A program made the position numbers and the translations under genes. A stretch of DNA of 64,000 nucleotides, taken from Azospirillum thiophilum. GTDB lineage: Bacteria > Pseudomonadota > Alphaproteobacteria > Azospirillales > Azospirillaceae. Positions within the stretch are counted from its first letter, which is position 1, and the number at the start of each line of letters is the position of its first letter. Shown in pieces: positions 11,538-20,391 of this stretch. The stretch covers positions 347,501 through 411,500 of the forward strand of contig NZ_CP012402.1 of assembly GCF_001305595.1 (NCBI RefSeq), given 5' to 3'. Under the pieces are notes generated by a model. That model was given only the letters and a program-made list of their open reading frames with translations. It did no database searches and was not told the DNA's origin.

Positions 11538-12618
11538 GCGCCAGGGCGTGGCGCACCACCTTCACCATCACCGACGGCAGCGCGTGATCGCCCAGCCGGT
11601 CGAGCGGCACCCAATTGCCGTCCGCCTGCCGCCAATCGGCGCCCGCCTGTGCGGCGACCACCTCAAGTTCCAGGTGGAAATGGGTGAATGTATGGCGGAC
11701 CAGGCCGGGCAGCCGGCGCCAGCGGGCGGCAAGCGGCTGCTGCGCCGTCACCGCCGCCTCGCCGGGCAATTCCGGTCCCCAGCCGGTCGACGGCACCTCG
11801 GCCATGCCGCCCAGCAGCCCTTCCTCCGCCCGGCGCCGCAGCAGCACGGCGCCCTCGGGGTTCAGCAGCCAATAGGCGACTCCGCGCCGGGTCGGCTTCT
11901 CCGCCTTGGCGGTCTTGCGCGGCAGGTTCTCGGCGATGCCGGCGGCGCGCGCCTCGCAATGGGCCGCCCAGGGGCACAGCATGCATTTGGGCTTGCGCGG
12001 GGTGCAGACGGTCGCGCCCAGATCCATCATCGCCTGGGCATAGTCGCCGGGGCGGAAATCGGGCGTCAGGGTGGCGGCCAGCCGCCGCAGGGTGGGCTTG
12101 GCGCCGGGCAGCGGCTCCTCCACCGCGAAGATGCGCGCGATCACCCGCTCGACATTGCCGTCCACCACGGTCGCCTTGCGGCCGAAGGCGATCGCGGTGA
12201 TGGCCGCCGCGGTGTAGGCGCCGATGCCCGGCAACTCCAGCAGCGCCGCCTCGTTGTCCGGGAAACGGCCATCATGCCCATCCGCCACCACGCGGGCGCA
12301 TTTGTGCAGGTTGCGTGCCCGCGCGTAGTAACCGAGCCCGGCCCAGGCGACCAGCACGTCGTCCAGCGGCGCGTCGGCCAGATCGCGCACGGCCGGCCAG
12401 CGTTCGGTGAAATTGCGGAAGAAGGGGGCTGCGGCGGGGACCGTCGTCTGTTGCAGCATGATCTCCGACAGCCAGACCCGGTAGGGGTCGGCGGTCTCGT
12501 CCGGTCCGGCGCGCCAGGGCAGGTCGCGGCGGTGGCGGTCGTACCAGTCCAGCAGCAGCCGGGCGGCTGTCTCGGGGTCTGGCGCCGGGGAGGCTCGATT
12601 GTCGGAATTCGGAATCAT
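11530..12618 (-). CDS. mutY: A/G-specific adenine glycosylase
   Basis: A 362-residue MutY that removes adenine mispaired with 8-oxoguanine. Glu52 (SEIMLQQT), the helix-hairpin-helix LPGIGAYTAAAI and catalytic Asp153 (VVDGNVERV) are present. The 4Fe-4S ligands are C205-x6-C212-x2-C215-x5-C221, and a C-terminal NUDIX-like domain for 8-oxoG recognition follows (VRHTFTHFHLELEV). The start at 12618 is taken where homology begins; an upstream extension to 12792 is low-complexity. The gene is divergent from the DUF721 gene, a neighbourhood conserved in alphaproteobacteria. Confidence 0.95.
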   Translation of the reverse strand: MIPNSDNRASPAPDPETAARLLLDWYDRHRRDLPWRAGPDETADPYRVWLSEIMLQQTTVPAAAPFFRNFTERWPAVRDLADAPLDDVLVAWAGLGYYARARNLHKCARVVADGHDGRFPDNEAALLELPGIGAYTAAAITAIAFGRKATVVDGNVERVIARIFAVEEPLPGAKPTLRRLAATLTPDFRPGDYAQAMMDLGATVCTPRKPKCMLCPWAAHCEARAAGIAENLPRKTAKAEKPTRRGVAYWLLNPEGAVLLRRRAEEGLLGGMAEVPSTGWGPELPGEAAVTAQQPLAARWRRLPGLVRHTFTHFHLELEVVAAQAGADWRQADGNWVPLDRLGDHALPSVMVKVVRHALAHV

Positions 12619-12672
12619 GGTCGGGAAGAAATAGAGGGTCCGGAGCGTCTGGGGAAGGGAGCGGGGCTCGCA

Positions 12673-12698
12673 AACCGGTTGGGCGAACCGGTTGGGCG
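12673..12698. repeat. two tandem copies of a 13-bp palindrome-containing unit
   Basis: AACCGGTTGGGCG is present twice back to back (12673-12685 and 12686-12698), each copy with the palindrome AACCGGTT. It lies in the 190-base divergent gap between mutY and the DUF721 gene, where a regulator could bind two adjacent sites. No regulator is known to be involved. Confidence 0.7.
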
Positions 12699-12809
12699 AG
12701 CCGGTCCGGTGCTGGGCATCGGCCCGGGCTTGCGCTAGGGTGCCGTCAACCCACATGACCCGGACCCGGCCGCCAAGGCCGCGGTACCGCACAGGAGCGA
12801 TCGCAGAGC

Positions 12810-13292
12810 ATGAACGGACCCCGTCGCATCGGCCAATCCGTGCCGGACGTCGCCGGCAAGGTGCTGGGCAAGCGCGGGCTTGCCTTCGGCGCGCTGATCA
12901 CCGACTGGCCGTCCATCGTCGGACAGCAGCTGTCGCTGCGCACCGCCCCCGACAAGCTCAGCTTTCCCCGCGGCAAGCGCGAGGAGGCGACCCTGCACAT
13001 CCGCGCCATGGGGGCCATCGCGCTCGAACTCCAGCATCTGGAGCCGCAGATCATCGAGCGCATCAACGGTTTCTTCGGCTATCGCGCGGTGGCGAGGATC
13101 AAGCTGATCCATGCCGCCTTGCCGTCCAGCCCGTCCCCGGTGGTGCGTCCGCGCGCGCTGACGACGGACGAGGAGATCGGCATCACCGCCACCACGGCGG
13201 CGGTCGAGGATGAGGAGCTGCGCGCCACGCTGGAACGCTTCGGCCGCTCGCTGATGGCCCGTCCGAAGAGACCCCCTCCTCCGCGGGGGTGA
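12810..13292 (+). CDS. DUF721 family protein (DciA-like)
   Basis: A 160-residue DUF721 protein. Features are the N-terminal KVLGKRGLAFGALITDWPSIVG segment, the core LHIRAMGAIALELQHLEPQIIERINGFFG-type strand-helix pattern, and a charged C-terminal tail. DUF721 includes DciA, the ancestral loader of the replicative helicase DnaB; the alphaproteobacterial versions are mostly untested. AGGAG precedes the ATG. It is followed by the DsbA-like gene and smc, as in related genomes. Confidence 0.8.
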   Translation: MNGPRRIGQSVPDVAGKVLGKRGLAFGALITDWPSIVGQQLSLRTAPDKLSFPRGKREEATLHIRAMGAIALELQHLEPQIIERINGFFGYRAVARIKLIHAALPSSPSPVVRPRALTTDEEIGITATTAAVEDEELRATLERFGRSLMARPKRPPPPRG

Positions 13293-13314
13293 GGGGCAAT
13301 TCCGGGCCCCGCGC

Positions 13315-13344
13315 TGGACGCGCCGGGACATCATTGTCTATACA
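13315..13344 (+). promoter_or_regulatory. candidate promoter of the DsbA-like gene
   Basis: TGGACG (13315-13320) and TATACA (13339-13344) are spaced by 18 bases, and a transcript would start about 20 bases before the GTG start. Identified by eye only. Confidence 0.35.
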
Positions 13345-13371
13345 TCAACATCTTGTAGGGATGAGGGCAAA

Positions 13372-14034
13372 GTGAACCGCAAAATTATGGGACGCAGGAA
13401 TTTCGGGCTGGCCGGTCTTCTGGCCGTCGGCGTCACCGCCGCGTTCGGCACCGCCCTGACCGTGGCCCCGTCGGCCGTGCAGGCCGCGGCGACCCTGCCT
13501 CCGGTGTCGGAGATGATGGCCGACCGCGTGCTCGGCGACCCCAAGGCGCCGGTGACGATCCTCGACTATTCGTCGATGACCTGCCCGCACTGCGCCCGTT
13601 TCCATGTCGACGTGCTGCCGAAGATCAAGGAGGCCTACATCGACACCGGCAAGGCCAAGCTGATCTTCCGCGACTTCCCCTTCGACCAGGCGGCGTTGAG
13701 CGCCAGCATGCTGGCCCATTGCGCGCCGGCCGAGCGCTACTACCCGCTGACCGACGTGCTGTTCAAGAGCCAGTCGACCTGGAGCCGCGCGTCCGACCCG
13801 GCCAAGGCGCTGGCCCAGTACGGCAAGCTGGCGGGCATGAGCCAGGAGACCATCGACGCCTGCTTCGCCAGCAAGGAGCTGGCCGACGCCATCCTGAACA
13901 GCCGCCTGACCGGCCAGAACCAGCACAAGGTCGAGGCGACCCCGACCTTCATCCTGAACGACGGCAAGGCCCGCATCGACGGCGCCCAGTCCTTCGAGGA
14001 ATTCTCCAAGGCGATCGACAAGCTGTTGAAGTAA
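13372..14034 (+). CDS. DsbA family periplasmic thioredoxin-fold protein
   Basis: A 220-residue exported oxidoreductase. The N-terminus has a twin-arginine-like or Sec signal (GRRNFGLAGLLAVG, cleaved near AVQAAA). The thioredoxin active site is C71-P-H-C74 (SSMTCPHCARFH), followed by the DsbA-type helical insert and the cis-Pro segment VEATPTFIL. CPHC is the DsbA disulfide-oxidase signature. GTG 13372 is used because GAGGG precedes it and no better ATG exists before the signal peptide. It forms disulfides in periplasmic proteins. REP-like palindromes follow, before smc. Confidence 0.88.
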   Translation: MNRKIMGRRNFGLAGLLAVGVTAAFGTALTVAPSAVQAAATLPPVSEMMADRVLGDPKAPVTILDYSSMTCPHCARFHVDVLPKIKEAYIDTGKAKLIFRDFPFDQAALSASMLAHCAPAERYYPLTDVLFKSQSTWSRASDPAKALAQYGKLAGMSQETIDACFASKELADAILNSRLTGQNQHKVEATPTFILNDGKARIDGAQSFEEFSKAIDKLLK

Positions 14035-14064
14035 AGCTGTTTGCAGGGTTTTTATCAGTTATTG

Positions 14065-14163
14065 CCCTCTCCCCGGCCCTCCCCCGCTTCGCGGGAGAGG
14101 GGGCCTTATGCGATGCGGCGGCAGTCCCCTCTCCCGCGAAGCGGGGGAGGGTTAGGGAGGGGG
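14065..14163. repeat. REP-like inverted pair between dsbA-like gene and smc
   Basis: Two copies of a CCCTCTCCCGCGAAGCGGG-type element face each other, one at 14065-14102 and one at 14125-14163. Each contains a local hairpin around the GCGAAGC or GCTTCGC apex, and together they form a long imperfect inverted repeat. This is the layout of a bacterial interspersed mosaic (REP pair). A related element follows smc. It may stop or stabilise the upstream transcript. Confidence 0.8.
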
Positions 14164-14222
14164 CAGCCGTCACCCAACGCCGTCACCCCATAAAGCCAAG
14201 CACACCGAAGGTTCCTATCCCA

Positions 14223-17200
14223 GTGCAGTTCACGCGTCTCCGCCTGTCGGGCTTCAAGTCTTTCGTCGATGCCACCGAGCTGGTCATCGAACCCGGCATG
14301 ACCGGCATCGTCGGTCCAAACGGCTGCGGCAAGTCCAATCTGGTCGAGGCGCTGCGCTGGGTGATGGGCGAGACGTCGGCCAAGCGCATGCGCGGCGACG
14401 ACATGGACGACGTCATCTTCGGCGGCACCTCCAGCCGCCCGGCCCGCAATCTGGGCGAGGTGACGCTGGCGGTCGACAACCGCTCGCGCACCGCCCCGGC
14501 CGGCCTCAACGAGCATGACGAGCTCGAGATCACCCGGCGGATCGAGCGCGGCTCCGGCTCCGACTATCGGGTCAACGGCAAGCTGGTGCGGGCGCGCGAC
14601 GTGCAGTTGCTGTTCGCCGACAACGCGTCGGGTGCCGGTTCCCCGGCGCTGGTCAGCCAGGGCAAGGTCGCGCAGATCATCTCGGCCAAGCCGCAGGACC
14701 GCCGCGCCCTGCTGGAGGAGGCCGCCGGCATCACCGGCCTGCATTCCCGCCGGCACGAGGCCGAATTGCGGCTGAAGGGGGCGGAAACCAACCTGACCCG
14801 TCTCGACGACGTGATCAGGGCGATGGACACCCAGCTGCAGAGCCTGAAGAAGCAGGCGCGGCAGGCCGCCCGCTACCGCAACCTGTCCGACCAGATCCGC
14901 AGGGTCGAGGCGGTGCTGTGGCATCTGCGCTGGCTCGCCGCGCAGGAGGAGCGCGCCCGCGCCCATGCCGCCTTCACCACTGCCGAGGCCGAGGTGCGCG
15001 ACCGCATGCTGTCGGTCAACCAGCTGGCCGCCCGCCGGACCGAGGCCGCCGCCGGCCTGCCCGACATCCGCCAGGGCGAGGCGCGGGCGGCGTCGGCGCT
15101 GCAGCGGCTGGTGATCGCCCGCGAACAGCTCGACGCCGAGGAAAAGCGCGTCGCCGAGCAGCAGCGGGCGCTGGAGGCCCGGCTGCGCCAGATCGCCGGC
15201 GATCTCGGCCGCGAGGAGGCGCTCGCCGCCGATGCCGGCGAGGCGCTGGCCCGGCTGGAGGCCGAGCGCGACCGCCTGACCGCGGCGCAGGCCGACGAGG
15301 AGATGCTGGAGGAGGCCGCCGCCGACGCGCTGGCCGATGCGCGCGAGCAGGTCGAGGCACTCGACGGCGAGCTGACCCGCTTGACCGAGGCGGTCGCCAT
15401 CGACGAGGCCCGCCGCGCCGCCACCCAGCGCCAGGCCGCCGACCTGGAGAATCGTGCCGCCACCCTTGGCAAGCGGCTGGCCGAGCAGCAGGCCCAGCGC
15501 GCCGCGCTGGAGGCCGAGATCGCCGCCCGCGCCGACCTGTCGGAGGCCGAACTGGCGGTCGAACTTGCCGAACAGCGGCTGGAGCAGGCCCGCGACGCCG
15601 CAGAGGCCGCCGAGCAGGCCAAGGCGGATGCCGAGCCGGCGCAGTCCCGGGCGCGGGAGGCGCTGTCGGCCGCCGACTCGGCCCGTGCCCGGCTGCGCGC
15701 CGAGGAACGGGCGCTGGCCGAATTGCTGGAGGCTGGGGCTGGTGGGCCCTTCCCGCCGCTGGTCGATGCGGTGACGGTGTCGCCCGGCTATGAGGGCGCC
15801 TTGGCCGCCGCCCTTGGCGACGCGCTGACCGCTCCGCTGGACGAGGCCGCGCCGGTGCATTGGCGCACGCTGCCCGGCTATCAGGCCGTCGCGCCGCTGC
15901 CCGGCGGGGCCGAGCCGCTGTCGATGCGGGTGGAGGGGCCGTCTGCCGCCGCCCGCGCGCTGTCCCATGTCGGGGTGGTCGCCGATGCCGCCGCCGGGGC
16001 GGCTCTGGCACCGGCGCTGGCGCCCGGGCAGATCCTGGTCAGCCGCGACGGCGGGGCATGGCGCTGGGACGGGCTGACGGTGCAGGCCGGAGCGCCGACC
16101 GCTGCCGCCATCCGTCTGAAGCAGCGCAACCGGCTGGCCGAGCTGCGCGTCGAGCTGGAGCTTGCCGAGGAGCGGGTGGAACTGGCGCGCGACGGGCTGG
16201 AGACGGCCAGGCGGGCGGTGGAGGATGCCGCCCAGGCCGACCGCCGCGCCCGCGACGCCGTACGCGAGGGCTTCGCCGCCGTGGGCGCCGCGCGCGACCG
16301 CCATGCCAAGCTGGCGCGCGAGGCCGACGCCGCGTCCTCCCGCCTCGCCGCCCTGGTCGAGGCGCTGGAGCGCCTTGCCGCCGACGAGCGCGAGGCGGCG
16401 TCCCGCCGCGACGAGATGCTGGAGCTGCTCGACTCCTTGCCCGACCCGCGCGAGGGGCGCGAGCGGGTGAACGAGCGGCGTGCCGCGCTGGCCGAGCGCC
16501 GCGCCGTGCTGGCCGAGCGGCAGAACGCCCTCGATCGCCTGACACGCGAGGCGCAGGCGCGACGCCAGCGTCTGGCCGCGATCCAGGCCGAAACCGCCTC
16601 CTGGGACACCCGCTCCGCCGGGGCCGGCGGCCGGGTGGCGGAGCTGCGCCAGCGGGCCGGGGAGGCGGAAGGCGAGATCGCCACGCTGTCCGGCCGCCCG
16701 GCGGAGATCGCGGCGGAGCGGCAGGATCTGCTCGACCGCATCGCCGTGGCCGAGCGCGAGCGCAAGCGTGCCGCCGACGCGCTGGCCGATGCAGAGGCCC
16801 GGCTGGCCGGGACCGAGCAGTCGCTGCACGATGCCGAAGCGGCGCTGGCCGACGGCCGCGAGGCCCGCGCCCGTGCCGAGGCGGCGGTGTCGGCCGCCCT
16901 CCAGCAGGAACGCACGCTGACCGAGCGGATCGCCGAGCGGCTGGATTGCCGGCCGGAGGACACCCGCGCCGCCGCCGACCTCGACCCCGCCGAGCCGATG
17001 CCCGATCCCGGCGCGGTGGAGTCCCGGCTCGACAAGCTGACGCGCGAGCGCGAGGGCATGGGGCCGGTCAACCTGCGTGCCGAGATTGAGGCGGCCGAGC
17101 TGGAGGCGCAGATCGGCGGCCTGCATGGCGAGCGCGAGGATCTGACCGCCGCCATCGCCCGGCTGCGCCAGGGCATCTCCGGCCTGAACCGCGAGGCGCG

Positions 17201-17684
17201 CGAGCGGCTCGTCGCCAGCTTCGACATCGTCAACCGTGACTTCCAGGAGCTGTTCACCCGCCTGTTCGGCGGCGGCAAGGCCTATCTGGAGCTGGTGAAT
17301 GCCGAGGATCCGCTGAATGCCGGGCTGGAGATCTATGCCAGCCCGCCGGGCAAGAAGCTTCAGGTCCTGTCATTGCTGTCGGGCGGCGAGCAGGCGCTGA
17401 CGGCCCTGTCGCTGCTGTTCGCCGTCTTCCGGTCGAACCCGGCGCCGATCTGCGTGCTGGACGAGGTCGACGCCCCGCTGGACGAGGCCAATGTCGGCCG
17501 CTTCTGCGATCTGGTCGAGGACATCGCCCGCCAGGGCGACACCCGCTTCCTGATCATCACCCACCACCGGCTGACCATGGCCCGCGTCGACCGGCTGTTC
17601 GGCGTGACCATGGTCGAACGCGGCGTGTCGCAACTGGTCAGCGTCGACCTGACCGGGGTGGAGGAACTGCGCGGGGTGGCGTGA
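14223..17684 (+). CDS. smc: chromosome segregation protein SMC
   Basis: A 1153-residue SMC ATPase that organises and segregates the chromosome with ScpA/ScpB. The N-terminal head has Walker A GPNGCGKSN (residues 31-39). Long Ala/Glu/Arg-rich coiled coils flank a hinge region (about residues 500-610), and the C-terminal head carries the ABC signature LLSGGEQALTALSLL and Walker B PICVLDEVDAPLDEANV. GTG 14223 is chosen because SMC homology begins there (QFTRLRLSGFKSF), although the ribosome site is weak (GAAGG). Several in-frame starts further upstream belong to the preceding gene. Confidence 0.95.
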   Translation: MQFTRLRLSGFKSFVDATELVIEPGMTGIVGPNGCGKSNLVEALRWVMGETSAKRMRGDDMDDVIFGGTSSRPARNLGEVTLAVDNRSRTAPAGLNEHDELEITRRIERGSGSDYRVNGKLVRARDVQLLFADNASGAGSPALVSQGKVAQIISAKPQDRRALLEEAAGITGLHSRRHEAELRLKGAETNLTRLDDVIRAMDTQLQSLKKQARQAARYRNLSDQIRRVEAVLWHLRWLAAQEERARAHAAFTTAEAEVRDRMLSVNQLAARRTEAAAGLPDIRQGEARAASALQRLVIAREQLDAEEKRVAEQQRALEARLRQIAGDLGREEALAADAGEALARLEAERDRLTAAQADEEMLEEAAADALADAREQVEALDGELTRLTEAVAIDEARRAATQRQAADLENRAATLGKRLAEQQAQRAALEAEIAARADLSEAELAVELAEQRLEQARDAAEAAEQAKADAEPAQSRAREALSAADSARARLRAEERALAELLEAGAGGPFPPLVDAVTVSPGYEGALAAALGDALTAPLDEAAPVHWRTLPGYQAVAPLPGGAEPLSMRVEGPSAAARALSHVGVVADAAAGAALAPALAPGQILVSRDGGAWRWDGLTVQAGAPTAAAIRLKQRNRLAELRVELELAEERVELARDGLETARRAVEDAAQADRRARDAVREGFAAVGAARDRHAKLAREADAASSRLAALVEALERLAADEREAASRRDEMLELLDSLPDPREGRERVNERRAALAERRAVLAERQNALDRLTREAQARRQRLAAIQAETASWDTRSAGAGGRVAELRQRAGEAEGEIATLSGRPAEIAAERQDLLDRIAVAERERKRAADALADAEARLAGTEQSLHDAEAALADGREARARAEAAVSAALQQERTLTERIAERLDCRPEDTRAAADLDPAEPMPDPGAVESRLDKLTREREGMGPVNLRAEIEAAELEAQIGGLHGEREDLTAAIARLRQGISGLNREARERLVASFDIVNRDFQELFTRLFGGGKAYLELVNAEDPLNAGLEIYASPPGKKLQVLSLLSGGEQALTALSLLFAVFRSNPAPICVLDEVDAPLDEANVGRFCDLVEDIARQGDTRFLIITHHRLTMARVDRLFGVTMVERGVSQLVSVDLTGVEELRGVA

Positions 17685-17710
17685 GAGCTGGGTGGGGCGA
17701 AAAGCTCTTG

Positions 17711-17811
17711 CCCCCCTCTTCCGCGAAGCTCTCGCACAAACCTGCGGTTTGTGCTGACGCGACAGGCGGACCGTAGGTCCGCTGAGAGCGGGGGAGGGTT
17801 GGGGAGGGGGC
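17711..17811. repeat. composite REP-like element carrying two perfect hairpins
   Basis: The outer arms (17711-17729 and 17790-17811) resemble the REP element upstream of smc. Between them CTCTC (17730-17734) pairs with GAGAG (17785-17789) and encloses two perfect hairpins: GCACAAACC/GGTTTGTGC (17735-17755) and GCGGACC/GGTCCGC (17767-17783). The whole could fold as a three-way junction. It lies between the convergent smc and hypothetical genes. Confidence 0.8.
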
Positions 17812-17838
17812 ATTCGGCAGCCAACTCTCCCCCCAATC

Positions 17839-18891
17839 TCATCCCCCCCGCTTCCACACCGTCGTCTCGATGTAGCGGCTGGCCAGGAACCGGTAGGTCT
17901 GCTTCTGCAGCTGCTCGATCTTCGCCGAGCGCTCCATGCTGATCTCGTCCCAGCCGCGCAGCAGATCCTCCCATTCCAGCAGCTTGGCGCGCAGGTCGTC
18001 GCGGATCTTGCGGATGAACTGGATGGTCGGGTGGAAGTTGCGCAGGGCGCCGACGATGTCGCCGGTCTGGGCGTCGGCCTGATCGAAGATCATGTCGAAT
18101 TCCCGCAGCGGCTTGCGGATCAGCCCCTGCATGCGGTTCAGCTCGCTGCAGAAGGTGCGGTCGGTGCGGTAGATGGTGGCGAGCTTGGCCATCGCCTGCT
18201 CGATGCGGCGGATGTCCTTGAAGCGGTCGCGCAGCGCCTCGATGTAGGACAGTTCCTGCGCCAGATCGTCGACGCGGTCGGTCAGATACTGTTCCGCGTT
18301 GTTGGTCAGCTTCAGCCGCTCGGCGATCTTCCCGAAGGCGGCCGACATCCGTTCCTTGGTCTGGGGATCCTCGACCAGCTGCTCCAGCTCGTCGATGTCG
18401 GACACGATCATCTCGCTGCCGGTGAAGGAGGAGACGATCTGCACGGTCAACCGGCCCTTGGCGATGATGCGGTGCTTGTCGTCCACCGACCAGGAGGCGC
18501 GGCCGTCCAGCAGTTCGCCGGGGATCTCCTCGCCGGGGCGGATCAGCTTCACGAAGGCCAGCCCCTGTTCGATGATCTCCAGCAGGCGGGCATCGTGGCT
18601 GCCATCCTCGATCTGGAAGGACTCGAGCAGGGTGGGAAAGGCCAGCGTCGCCTTCAGGTCGCCCAGCAGGATGTTCAGCACCGCCTCCTTGCCGTTGGGC
18701 TCCTGGCAGAAGAAGGCGCCGGGCAGGCTGAAGACCTTGTGCTGGAAGTCGAAATGCGTGTCCCGCATCGGCTGGACCAGCACATTCTCCTTCGCCGCCT
18801 TGTCCGCGACCGAGGCCTCCGCAGGGTCGACGGCGGGGGCCGGGGAGGTGGCAGGCTCGCCGCTGGCGGGGGTGTCGGTCATGGGCGGCAT
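17839..18891 (-). CDS. conserved hypothetical protein
   Basis: A 350-residue soluble protein not assigned to a family. After a Pro/Ala-rich N-terminus (residues 1-35) comes a beta-rich part (HFDFQHKVFSLPGAFFC, then ASWSVDDKHRIIAKGRLTVQIV). A long helical, charged part follows (about residues 165-345) with coiled-coil character, such as EERMSAAFGKIAERLKL-like heptads and AKIEQLQKQTYRF. No signal peptide or membrane segment is seen. Codon use matches the host genome, so it looks like a core gene. It lies downstream of a puuB-like gene on the same strand, with 51 bases between them. Confidence 0.7.
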   Translation of the reverse strand: MPPMTDTPASGEPATSPAPAVDPAEASVADKAAKENVLVQPMRDTHFDFQHKVFSLPGAFFCQEPNGKEAVLNILLGDLKATLAFPTLLESFQIEDGSHDARLLEIIEQGLAFVKLIRPGEEIPGELLDGRASWSVDDKHRIIAKGRLTVQIVSSFTGSEMIVSDIDELEQLVEDPQTKERMSAAFGKIAERLKLTNNAEQYLTDRVDDLAQELSYIEALRDRFKDIRRIEQAMAKLATIYRTDRTFCSELNRMQGLIRKPLREFDMIFDQADAQTGDIVGALRNFHPTIQFIRKIRDDLRAKLLEWEDLLRGWDEISMERSAKIEQLQKQTYRFLASRYIETTVWKRGG

Positions 18892-18942
18892 GGCGGGGGC
18901 GGAACTCGGCGGTGGGTTGCAGCAGTGGATTGCCCGTGCAGA

Positions 18943-20223
18943 CTACAGCAGATCGCGCAAACGGAACCACATCATTGCGAGGACCAGGGCCGGCGTGCGG
19001 AAGCGCCGTCCGCCGGGGAAGGGCAGGTGGGGGACGCGGGCGAACACGTCGAACCGCCCGGCGGTGCCGGCGATCGCCTCGGCCATCACCCGGCCGGCCA
19101 TGCCGGCCAGCGCCACGCCATGGCCGGAATAGCCGTGGGCGAACAGCGTGGTCGGCGACAGCCGGCCCAGATGCGGCATGCGGTTCATGGTGATGGCGAC
19201 CCGGCCGCCCCAGCAATACTCGATGGCGGCGTCGCGCAGCTCCGGATAGACCGCCAGCATCTTCAGCCGCATCGCCTGCTTCAGGCCCGGCGTGTCGACT
19301 CCGGAATAGCTGACGCCGCCGCCGAACAGCAGCCGGTGGTCGGCGGATCGGCGGAAATAATTCAGCGAGAACTTCATGTCCGACACCGCGATGTCGGTCG
19401 GCAGCAACGACGCGGCGCGCCCCTCCCCCAGCGGTTCGGTGGCGATCATATAGGTCGCGACCGGCATGATGTGGCGGTCCAGCGCGGGGGCCAGCCCGCC
19501 GAGATAGGCGTTGCCGGCCAGGATCAGGTGCTTCGCCCTCACTCCCCCGCGCCCGGTGTCCACCCGCGGCGCCGGGCCGCTGTCGATGGCGATGGCGCGG
19601 CTGTGCTCGAAGATGCGCACCCCGGCGGCGTCGGCGGCGCGGGCCAGTCCCAGCGCGTAGTTCAGCGGGTGCAGATGGCCGCTGCCCTCGTCCAGCAGGC
19701 CGCCGATATAGGCGTCGCTGCCGACATGCCCGCGGATGCCGGCCCGGTCGAGCCGATGGATCCGGCCATAGCCGTAGCCGTCGCGCACCTCGCGCTCCAG
19801 CGCCGTCACGTCCTGCATGTGGCGCGGCTTCAGCGCCGCAAAGGCGAAGCCCCATTTCAGGTCGCAGGCGATGGCGTGGCGCTCCACCCGCTCCGCCAGC
19901 TGTGCCTTGGCCTCCTCGCCGAAGTCCCACAGGTGGCGCGCGTCCTCCTTGCCGACCCAGCCCTCGATGGTCGCCATCGGTTTGTTGTAGCCGGTGATGA
20001 TCTGGCCGCCGTTGCGGCCCGATGCGCCCCAGCCGCAGCGTTCCGCCTCCAGCAGCACGACGCCGAAGCCGCGTTCGGCCAGTTCCAGCGCCGCGGTCAG
20101 GCCGGTGTAGCCGCCGCCGACGATGCAGACGTCGCAGGCGGTCTCGCCCTCCAGGATCGGGCGGTCGGGGCGTGGGGCGGCGGAGGCCGCGTACCAGCTG
20201 TTCAGGTAGGTCGCTTTCGGCAT
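18943..20223 (-). CDS. puuB: FAD-dependent oxidoreductase, gamma-glutamylputrescine oxidase-like
   Basis: A 426-residue DAO-superfamily flavoprotein. It begins with the PuuB-like MPKATYLNSWYAAS, followed by the FAD motif VCIVGGGYTGLTAALELAERG, ASGRNGGQIITGY (typical of PuuB/OrdL), GGGVSYSG and the C-terminal GYSGHGVALAGMAG. PuuB oxidises gamma-glutamylputrescine to an aldehyde and H2O2 in putrescine catabolism. The start at 20223 matches the homology. It is divergent from a PuuA-like glutamine-synthetase gene whose product is its expected substrate, which strongly supports the role; a related amine oxidase is the main alternative. Confidence 0.82.
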   Translation of the reverse strand: MPKATYLNSWYAASAAPRPDRPILEGETACDVCIVGGGYTGLTAALELAERGFGVVLLEAERCGWGASGRNGGQIITGYNKPMATIEGWVGKEDARHLWDFGEEAKAQLAERVERHAIACDLKWGFAFAALKPRHMQDVTALEREVRDGYGYGRIHRLDRAGIRGHVGSDAYIGGLLDEGSGHLHPLNYALGLARAADAAGVRIFEHSRAIAIDSGPAPRVDTGRGGVRAKHLILAGNAYLGGLAPALDRHIMPVATYMIATEPLGEGRAASLLPTDIAVSDMKFSLNYFRRSADHRLLFGGGVSYSGVDTPGLKQAMRLKMLAVYPELRDAAIEYCWGGRVAITMNRMPHLGRLSPTTLFAHGYSGHGVALAGMAGRVMAEAIAGTAGRFDVFARVPHLPFPGGRRFRTPALVLAMMWFRLRDLL

Positions 20224-20391
20224 GGCCGCAGTTAAGTCCCGGCCGATGGGGCAGGTCAACGGTAAGGCGGAAATTTCACCGGACCGTCATGCTGAACCCA
20301 CTGGCGCGGGCCGCGCGAAGGGCGTCATAGTGTCGCTGTCGTTCACAGCACGGAGGGGGCTGCCCATCGCCCGGAGCGGTCCGCCATACCC

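Noticed and set aside
14065-14163. CRISPR-like array
   Set aside because: Only two related units, inverted rather than direct, with no spacers; a REP pair explains it.
14106-17126. 1006-codon frame opposite smc
   Set aside because: Antisense to a full SMC protein and made of repeated Gln/Leu/Gly runs; a shadow.
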